A DNA stretch of 64,000 bases from Begonia masoniana (lineage: Eukaryota > Streptophyta > Magnoliopsida > Cucurbitales > Begoniaceae), in NCBI GenBank assembly GCA_022432975.1, contig CM039516.1:32955737-33019736 (forward strand), given 5' to 3'. The translations under genes were made by a program, and so were the position numbers. Below are positions 56,291 to 64,000 of this stretch, one piece after another. A model generated the notes under the pieces. That model was not told the DNA's origin. It ran no database searches and saw nothing but the letters and a program-made list of their open reading frames with translations. The stretch's first letter is position 1. The number at the start of each line of letters is the position of its first letter.

Positions 56291-58940
56291 ACGTTTGACT
56301 TCTGCAACTTCTCAAGTATTCCATGGTTTAAACCTTTATTTCCTAATTGATGATTGATTTTTAGCATTTCAAACAATGTTTCGTAGTTTTGTTAAACTCT
56401 ATTGTCGCTCAAATGATTTCCGCTGCAAATTTTTAAATGTATTGAGATTCTAGCAAATGTCAAATCTTGAATGTTGAGAGAAGTTTTAAAATATGGTTGA
56501 AATTTCTTAATCGTGTACGGGCTTTTGTGTGACAAACCGGGTTCAGATAACTCGGGCGTTACAATAATAATGCTATATTTCGAGAAATTATGTTTCTCGT
56601 AATATGAATGACGTTTTAGTAAAAATAGTAAACGAGGTCCGAATTGCGAACGGACAGTTTTAATAAATCCCAAATAATAAGTTGGAGTTATTGACAAAAT
56701 AAGGAAATTTGGAGAAACCGAATAGTTAGCCGACTCACGAAACAAAGGACGAAACGAATATAAAATATGTACTAAGGGCAAAATGGTAATCCTGCAAACC
56801 AAATTTATAAAATAACACAAACTTTCTTTCTTCTTCATTTTCTCTTCCTGCGTGATTTCCAGAGAGCATTTTCCTCTCTGCTGTCGACGGCTCTCCTTCA
56901 TTCCGACCTCAGATTCGTGCTCCGATATTCTCAATTCTTCGCGATTTCTTCTCATCTCGCAACCCTAGGTAAGAATCTATGATTTCAGAACGTTAGTTTT
57001 CAGTTTTCACGGAGTTTTAATGTTAGGGTTTTGTTAGGGTTTATGTGAAAACGTGGATTTTGGGTTCGAAATCGATAGGTTTGTCGTGGTTAAGGATATA
57101 TTGAACGTATTTGACGTTGTTGGACGAATTTAATTGATTTAGGATGAAAGTTAGATTTTGTGAAAATTCGAGATTTAGGAAAAACTCGTAATTTGGGATT
57201 TAAGGTGCCGAGCGTGTATTGCTCGATGAAATAGCTCAATGAGTTGGATTAAAACTTTAGAAAATTTCTTTAGTTAAGGTTTTGTTAATTTGGACATTTA
57301 ATTGTGTAAGCTCGTTTTAACGACAATTGGTGAAATTGTTTAGGTGAACAACGCTCGTAGATGGAGCTTGAGCTGCAACGGACACGAGGTAAGTTCTCGT
57401 GATCTTCTCTAGCCGATTGGCCTACACCGTACGTCGAAGTCGTCTCGAGGAGTTTTGGTGACGCGTATGTTTAAATTGTTTTGGTTGGGTAGTTAGGATT
57501 AGTTCTGTATAGGTTATACTTTTAATTGCTTTATTGTCTCGATGGTACGAATCATGTATTTTTACTTTATGTCATATCGAACTGTTCACGCATCACATGT
57601 TTTAAAAGTACATAGAAAATGAATTTTCACACGATGTTTTAAAGAAAATGGCGATGTGGCCTGGAGAGGGGCTTGACCTATTGTGAAGATCGACTATGGG
57701 TTTGTCACAATACCAAATCTATTATGTACTCATACAGTTATACATTTATAGGTCATGCGAGATGGGGCTCAAGTACGGCTGTACGTGTTGTAAGCGTGTA
57801 CCCCCCTCCTCTAGCTGGAAAGAGTAGTCTGACCGCTGGATGTTCTCTCTCCGGTAAGGGGGCTGAGATCTCGATGACACCCACAGAGTAAAGATAAAGA
57901 AAATGCTGCATGATTTCTGAACTCATATGCACAGCATGCATTTACATTTATGAGATCTTGCTGAGATTTTTATCTCATAGTGTGTCTGTATGGTGTAGGT
58001 GACTTCGACATAGGTGAGGATGAGATCCCTCCACCTGAGGAGTGATGCAGTTGACGAAGGATGGTCGCGGGAGTGTGTTGGCGCAGTCAAGGCGCATTTT
58101 GACCCGTGGGACTCATGGTTAGGTGTTTTGTGGATTTTTGGGAATTGTCGGGCTAATGGTTGTATAGAAACATTTTAGGGTGTTTGATTCTGACAGTGGA
58201 TAGGTTTTAAGTTTTAAATGTTTTTGGAAACCTGTTTTATAAATTGCTTTTGTAAAGTTTTCATTGGAACTGCGTGGAAATTTAAAACAGGAGGGATTGT
58301 CGATTTTTAAACATATCCACGCAGTTCGTTTTTACGAAAGTTTAACTTATGTTTAGGCCGTTTAGTTAGGATTGCTAATTTGTGAAGTGAGTTAAGTTTT
58401 GTTGAAATGTTAGAGTTTATGGTGTGCAAGAATGGAAGAATGCATGAAGAAAAAGGTGAAGTATTGCTCTCTGGAATTTCGGATTCCAGAGAGCATTTGT
58501 ATGAAAAATAAAGGAGAAAGACAATGAAGAAAGTGGCGACTGGGCGCGGGAGGTGAGGGGCGACTGATCGCCCCTCCTTGTCTTGATACTGCGACCAATC
58601 GCTGACACAGAGGGGCGACTGATCGCCCCTGCTGTTTGGTGCATCAGCGATCGATCTCCTGCATTTGGAGATCGATCGCCCCTCCCCTTTGGTCACGGCT
58701 TTGACTGTTTTGCCCTCCGCTTTTATTTGTTTTGTTTTAAATTGATTTTAAATGTTTTAATTAATTGTTATTTAATTAGTTTTGTGATTTATTTTAAATG
58801 ATTTAAAGACTAGATTTTATTTACGACTTAAATTCTGATTTCGATTTCAATTAGATTTCCGCCTAGAGTTTATTTAAAGTATAGGGATAAAAAAAAATAT
58901 GTACGGGAAATTGGGTACAGTATTAGGGCATTTACATTTA

Positions 58941-58952
58941 TGGTATCAGAGC
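58941..58952 (+). other. Primer binding site (initiator Met tRNA)
   Basis: TGGTATCAGAGC, four bases after the LTR end. The leader that follows closely matches the leader at 40962-41109. Confidence 0.9.
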
Positions 58953-59103
58953 CCCCGGGTTTTAAAATCGGTTCTGTAGACTGCTCGACTGCACAGCCAC
59001 TACGCGGACATTCTTCATCAACTATAAGTATGTTTATAGCTTTATTTGATTTCATTTTTTTTATAGAGTATTTGTTTAACTTTTATATAGGAATTATATA
59101 AAA

Positions 59104-59454
59104 ATGGTGTGTCGAGGAAATGACCGAGACGACCGAGATGATACGATAGACACTCTTAAGGATTTTATTGCCCAGCAGTCCCAGCATATGGAGCGACAGG
59201 CTCAGCAAATGGAGAGACAGTCTCAGCAGCTGGGTACTCTGATAGTTCGAGAGGGCACTAGAGCTCGGGAGGCAGCCATTCCGGGTAATCGTGGAATGGA
59301 GAGATTTCAGAAGCTCCAGCCCCCCATATTTAATGGGCAATCTACTGATCCCTCTTCAGCTGAGCAGTGGATTCGCACTATGGAGGATATGCTGGCATAT
59401 GCGAGCATTGAAGACGGAGAGAAGGTGGCGTTGGTGACTTACCACCTAGAGTTA
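59104..59454 (+). pseudogene. Truncated Gag of the third gypsy element
   Basis: ATG 59104 opens an undamaged Gag frame: acidic start, a glutamine/methionine-rich helix (QHMERQAQQMERQSQQLG), then RFQKLQPPIFNGQSTDPSSA and QWIRTMEDMLAYASIEDGEK. It breaks at 59454, within the YHLEL segment that in sister copies leads to the WW motif, because a minus-strand LTR begins at 59455. The rest of the element lies beyond the window or is lost. Confidence 0.9.
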
Positions 59455-60427
59455 TGATATGCTACGGGCCTGCAATGGGGTTAGAAAACGCATGCGGAAG
59501 ACAACAAATAGAAACAACGATCGGTGCTCTGTGAACACCCCAAAACAGACGCAGAAAATCGATAAACAGGGCAATAAGAAATTGAAAATGGCGAGAGGGA
59601 GAGAAGAGTGATACCGAGCTTCCAGGAAGTGGGTGCTGTGCAGAATGGTGCGGAAATGATGGAGGATTGGATTGAAGACCCCAAACCGACCCAGAAACGA
59701 TTCGGCGTTTTGGGTGACAGAAATCCGTCGTTGCCAGCGAAGGATTCTCGGCGGAGGGCACTATGGCATTCGCCCCTTTTCTTCATTGCTTCCATTGCCT
59801 GGAAGAGGAAGAAAGGGACTAAGATCACCCCCTAGCAGCCACGAGCTCGGGATGAAATCGGGGGCTTCATCCAGGCGCTGCGCCGATGAAGCACCGAGAG
59901 AAAATCTCTCTGTCGCTCGCGGAGAGCGTTCCAAACAAGAAGAAAACTCCTTTGCAATTCCAAAAATTCGTAATATAAGCTAACCGATTTACAGAGATGA
60001 AATGAAGCTTAAATACAGAAGGAGAAGAGGAATCGGGAAGAGAGGAGGAAGAAAAGCTGAAGGAGGAGCGCTGCGATTTTCCCGTTTATAGCCGTTAGAG
60101 GCTGCTGCAGAATGCGCGGTCCGGTTCACTGGGCAGCGATCTTCTAAAGGCTGGTTCACTCCTTTAGCATTTGGTTCAGCTTTAATTCAGTCCGGTTCAG
60201 CCCTTTGTTCTCTTGGTTTGGCCGGTTCAGCCTTGGTTCCTCTTGGTTCGGTTGGTTCAGCCCTTGGTTCTCTCTTGGTTCAACATCCCTTTGAAGCCTA
60301 TTATAAAATATACATTCTAAAGGCTAAAGTTTGCCAATTAACGAGTTTTAAACAAAATTTAAGAAATTTAAATTACAAATAAAATAAACCGAAAGCTTGG
60401 TTACAAAAGTTGAATTTAAGGAAAACA
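59455..60427 (-). mobile_element. LTR (3' LTR) of a minus-strand element
   Basis: TGATATGCTACGGG at the left, ..GGAAAACA at the right, 973 bases. It is the unbroken counterpart of 14285-15051 plus 27216-27387. It includes the unoccupied target TCAGC at 60257-60261. The right edge is followed by the polypurine complement AATTCCTTCTTCATTCC, so the element's interior runs right, out of the window. The TSD cannot be checked. Confidence 0.8.
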
Positions 60428-60521
60428 AATTCCTTCTTCATTCCAAGCTTTGGAAAGCCAATTTACCTACATAATTTCACAAGTCCATTAGATAGATAAA
60501 ATAGATAAAATAAATACATAC

Positions 60522-60630
60522 CTTGACTTGTGCTCGATGGACCGGGTTGTAGGCACATTATGACGGGTTTTTGGAACCCGGGGCATATCATCCCCTCCCG
60601 GTTGTTGAGGATTTGACCTCAAATTCAATG
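60522..60630 (-). pseudogene. Pol C-terminal remnant of the minus-strand element
   Basis: On the minus strand: NLRSNPQQPGGDDMPRVPKT then RHNVPTTRSIEHK, followed by a donor-like CAAG|GTATGT. Phrases such as NLRSNP..GGDD are typical of the C-terminal tails of plant gypsy polyproteins. The upstream coding region is not present: A-rich non-coding DNA follows at once. Confidence 0.55.
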
Positions 60631-63600
60631 GTTGACACACCGGGAGACATTACAACACTTATGATAAATTTTCTCTACTAAAAAGTTTAAATAAGCAAAC
60701 CATAGTAGGCACAAAATAAAGTTACCCTAAAGTTGAAAATCATTTAACCATTTACAAATGGTAACAAATGTCAAAACCAAATTGTTCATTTTATCAATTG
60801 GAAAACAAACATTCAAGATAAAAGCAAGTTTGTTGCAAGCATAATCGAACAATTTCATTTCTCATGCTAAACTAACAAGAAAATATTAAACCAAATGACA
60901 ATCATCATTTCAAAAAAAACAACACTTGGCTTCAAGCAATTCAAATCCACCTAAAAGAATAAGAGTTTAAAATCAAGCTTAGCATAAGTTTAGTCTAAAT
61001 CCAAAACTCAATAAAACAATTCTCCTTTTAACGATAGAGTTACGATTTATCATTTCAAAAATAAGAGGCAACAATAAGTTGTTCACAAAATTCTTCTCTA
61101 GTTCTTTTCAACAAATTAAATCAAGCTTAGACAAGGAGAATTAAACATGATATCCAATTATAGCAAGAACATACAAGAAGTTGATCTCAAACATATAATT
61201 CATCCAATCAACCTACTATTCAACTAATTCCAAAAGAAATTCAAGTAAGGTTTCATGGGCACATACCTTGTTACCGCAAATTCATCCAACTCCATGAGTT
61301 ATCCATTGCCAGTGCTCATTAAGGAGTAGGAAGCTAAACGATCCTCAAAAGATAAAACAATATGCATATATTTTGATTTTATCTTTACCTTGGCCAATAA
61401 CATTAAACTAATTGACCAAGCACTAAACTCTAAGACTGTTAACAAACAACACAAACAAACAAACAACACAACAAAGTGGTTTTGTTGGGTACCAATCACT
61501 AATTAGATCAACGATTAGTCATGCATACCTCATGCTACTAACCCAAAGACTTAATCCACAATAAGCACAACAACTAAGTCACTAAACTCAATTGAAAAGT
61601 CCTAAACATTTAATCAAATAGCACAACAAATCAAGCAAGTTAATCAAAGAAAATAAACTTGCAACTAATATCAATGATAAGCTATTGGGTCTAGGCAACC
61701 CTCTAGAACTTTTGTGGAAATCGTCACACTATCCCACACCCTTTATAGGCGACTGCCTCACACGGCGATCTGTCGGGCCCAATGGCCAGCGGTAAACCTC
61801 GGACAATACCAACGGCCCACAGAGGAAAGCTTTTGGCCACAAACACAGATCACTCGACGTACAAGTGAATCCTAAGTGACTAACAAGATAGTATATGACA
61901 TGCTTTTGTTAAAATTATCGGACCTCAAGTTAACATAGTCCTAAACAAAACAAAAACACTCAACTTGATGCAATCAAACAAGAGTTTAAAACAGAATTTA
62001 TAAAAACATGGTGGAATAGAATTTGCCAAACTCTATTTAACATGCAATTTTAATTCATGCTCTTCATTCTAAATTTAACTTAACATCAAGGACACTATAC
62101 AAATCATAGACACAAGAGATGCATCAATCATCAAAACAAAAACTCAAACATGGATGGAAACTGAATTTTACAATCCAATTGAAACATGTTATAGTTTATG
62201 CTTTCACTTTAATTTCAATTCAAGGCATCAAATAAAATCCTAAACAAGTTTAAACACAAATAAGCATGGTAAAACATTTACATAATATTTTAGATGCTTT
62301 AAAGACATAAAACAGAAATTTGAAAACTTAAAACAATGCACAAAATACATAAAAATGACAGAATTTCCGAAACAGAAAAACTAACACAAATCTACTCCAA
62401 TATTCTTGAAAATTTAACAGGGATTAGAAAACAAGATGATAAACATGCTGTCAAATTTTCAAATCCAGATTCAACATGAACAGAAAGTTATGCAAGCCTA
62501 AAGTTCAGGAAATTTAAACTCAAAAACCAGAAAAATTTCTAAACAACCTAAAGTATCCTAAACCGAAACTAGCACAATTCAACTCCAAATAACCTGAAAT
62601 TTTAACAGATGATAGTTAACAATATGTTGAATATCCTGTAAAAATTTCAAATCCAAATTCATAGTGAGCAAAGAATTATGCAAGTCCAAAGTAGCAACAA
62701 AAACTAGAAAAACCAGAAATTTTAAACCATAATTTTAATCTAAACATCCTATAAAAGTCTAAACAAAACAATGCCAATTTGGACAACAAATTAGCACATC
62801 AAACTCTCCTAAACATGGAACATGTAAAAAGATTAAACAAAACAAAACACATACTAAAACACATTTGGAAAACACCAAAACAACACAATATTTCAGCAAA
62901 TAAAAACTAACATGAGAACTCAATTTTAGCATTCATTTTCAAATCCATTCTCTATGTAAATTAATTTTGCCAACACAACCTAAACGAAATCGAAAAACAT
63001 CCCGAAATTAAACAGATATGGGCCATGGTTAGTTCATGCTTGCTTACCAGAAACACGAGGTTAAGATGGTAAAGTCATATCATATAATTTCACAGTAATG
63101 ATATCCAAATAAACAGCAAATGCAAACACAAACAAAAGAACATGCTTTTCAAAAAAAACATTCTGAAATTAAACAGATACGGACCATGGTTAATTCATGC
63201 TATCTAATCAGTAACATGAGGTTAATATGGAAAAATCATATCAGGTAATTATCATAACAATGTAATCCAAAGAAACAAGTTCAGACACAGACAAACATAA
63301 AACACAAGTTGCTCTCGGTCAACAATTCCGAAGAGTCTCCCAACAGACTTAAACTAAAGGGGACAGAAAAGTACCTTTTAAGCAAGACAATTAACAGCTC
63401 CAAAGTTGCCAATTAAGGAGGTTTCTTGCCTTGGGATATAGGTACAAAAACTGCACAACAAATGTTACGAAAAACACATACAAACAGAGTCTAAAATATG
63501 CAAAAACAACAATCTAAAACTAAACAATAAAGTGTGGTTCAAATACTAGACCTCTTAGTAATTTGAACAATAAACAAACACTAAACATGCTCCTAAAACA

Positions 63601-64000
63601 GGAAACAATCCACAAAAATAAACCAGCAAAAATAACAACAAAATAGAAGAGAAAACATGCTTAGAAAACAGAAAGAACATCCATAAAAACTAAACAGTAA
63701 ACATGGATTAAATGATGAGTGACTTTAAGCATTCAGCAAACATGGATTAAAGGTGTATGGTTTGGCAAGTGCACTTCAGAATATGCAAATCAACAATGAG
63801 AAAAGTACAACACAACAAAAGTGGAAAGTGTTTTCAAAATAGGTTGTACTTTCATGCCTGGTTTGGCTATTTTTAGGCAAAAACAGCTTAGTGTACTTTA
63901 TAAACTAAGATAATGGTTCGAATTTTTGAACTAAATGTATGCTTAAGCTGGAAAATTAAGTTCATAACCTTTAGATGGGGATAGTCCTTGTGATGGTGCA
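60631..64000 (-). mobile_element. A-rich non-coding interior of the minus-strand element
   Basis: More than 3.3 kb with no frame over 66 codons, T-rich on the minus strand. One compact GC-rich island lies at 61685-61865 (CACGGCGATCTGTCGGGCCC, AATGGCCAGCGGTAAACCTC). From 62330 on, ACAGAAATT/CCGAAACAGAAA-like segments recur loosely, for example two related blocks near 63000-63070 and 63165-63240 sharing GGACCATGGTTAATTCATGC. Lack of coding next to a normal LTR and polypurine tract suggests a non-autonomous derivative (LARD-like) or a long intron. Confidence 0.5.

Larger units (their letters stand above)
54393..56563 (+). mobile_element. Solo gypsy LTR of another subfamily, TSD ATAAT
   Basis: TGTAACACCCG..CTCGGGCGTTACA, 2171 bases, flanked by ATAAT (54388-54392, 56564-56568). 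Landmarks: donor CTAG|GTAAGT at 54666, microexon 54882-54932 (CATTAG..CCAA|GTAAGT), a tandemly doubled hairpin block (55097-55315), hairpin TTAGC-ATTAG-GCTAA (55412-55426), GTAGGTGA (55444-55451) with the frame GEEVTAGVFTEFAEV and stop, and a region of dispersed TCGGTAGATG motifs (55820-56290). Confidence 0.9.
54238..58936 (+). mobile_element. 5' LTR of a third gypsy element, split by a solo LTR
   Basis: TGTAATACCCGGTTTTACGG..GGGCATTTACA. Without the nested LTR and one TSD copy it is about 2523 bases. It is closest to the LTR at 45605. Landmarks: donor CCTAG|GTAAGA at 56970, microexon 57344-57388 (TTTAG..CACGAG|GTAAGT), stem-loop 57814-57855 with different but still pairing arms, hairpin TGAGAT..ATCTCA (57962-57977), GTAGGTGA (57995-58002) with the frame GDFDIGEDEIPPPEE and stop 58043-58045, and GATCGATCGCC/GGCGACTGATCGCC palindromes (58555-58685). 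Confidence 0.9.

Overview
The window is gene-poor, repeat-dense nuclear DNA of a flowering plant, probably a eudicot. The evidence is Tekay/Del-type Ty3/gypsy elements primed by initiator-Met tRNA, Cassandra TRIM elements with 5S-rRNA-like LTRs, a Mutator-like transposase remnant, a tRNA-derived SINE, Ty1/copia-type LTR ends, and no intact cellular gene. Two 100-N runs (9105-9204, 35321-35420) are scaffold gaps.

Layout. 1-1091: MULE transposase pseudogene. 1101-6128: pieces of a minus-strand LTR family, a SINE and a decayed acidic ORF. 6129-10629: two related gypsy LTRs in opposite orientation around a gap. 10630-11575: copia-type LTR. 11885-14074: solo gypsy LTR. 14285-27387: LTR of a minus-strand element, split by a complete 12-kb gypsy element (15052-27215, TSD TCAGC). 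That element carries a five-LTR Cassandra tandem (TSD ACCCC) and a probable organelle-derived insert in its reverse transcriptase region. 27747-30929: solo LTR (TSD TTGCC) with 43 perfect copies of a 23-bp repeat. 31690-35320: minus LTR split by a solo LTR (TSD CATTT). 35421-48069: LTR-sharing tandem of two gypsy copies, the first riddled with indels. 48521-49360 and 51955-52586: two more Cassandra elements. 54238-59454: another gypsy LTR (split by a solo LTR, TSD ATAAT), its primer site and the start of gag, cut by a minus-strand LTR at 59455. 60428-64000: interior of that last element, A-rich and mostly non-coding.

The most unusual signal is inside the long (about 2-2.5 kb) gypsy LTRs. Diverged copies share a series of splice-site-like signals: a first donor, a 45-51 nt microexon between AG and GTAAGT, and a third exon starting at GTAG|GTGA. 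The third exon keeps a short reading frame beginning Gly-Asp/Glu and ending at a stop after 14-19 codons. A covarying hairpin precedes the acceptor, a second covarying stem-loop lies within the second putative intron, and a downstream slot holds a different palindrome or minisatellite in each subfamily. This may be a conserved spliced transcript encoded within LTRs. All splice sites are read by eye and unproven.

No element is autonomous as assembled: each polyprotein has stops or frameshifts, or is truncated. Boundaries marked by TG..CA ends plus matching 5-bp duplications are secure; boundaries of decayed fragments are approximate.
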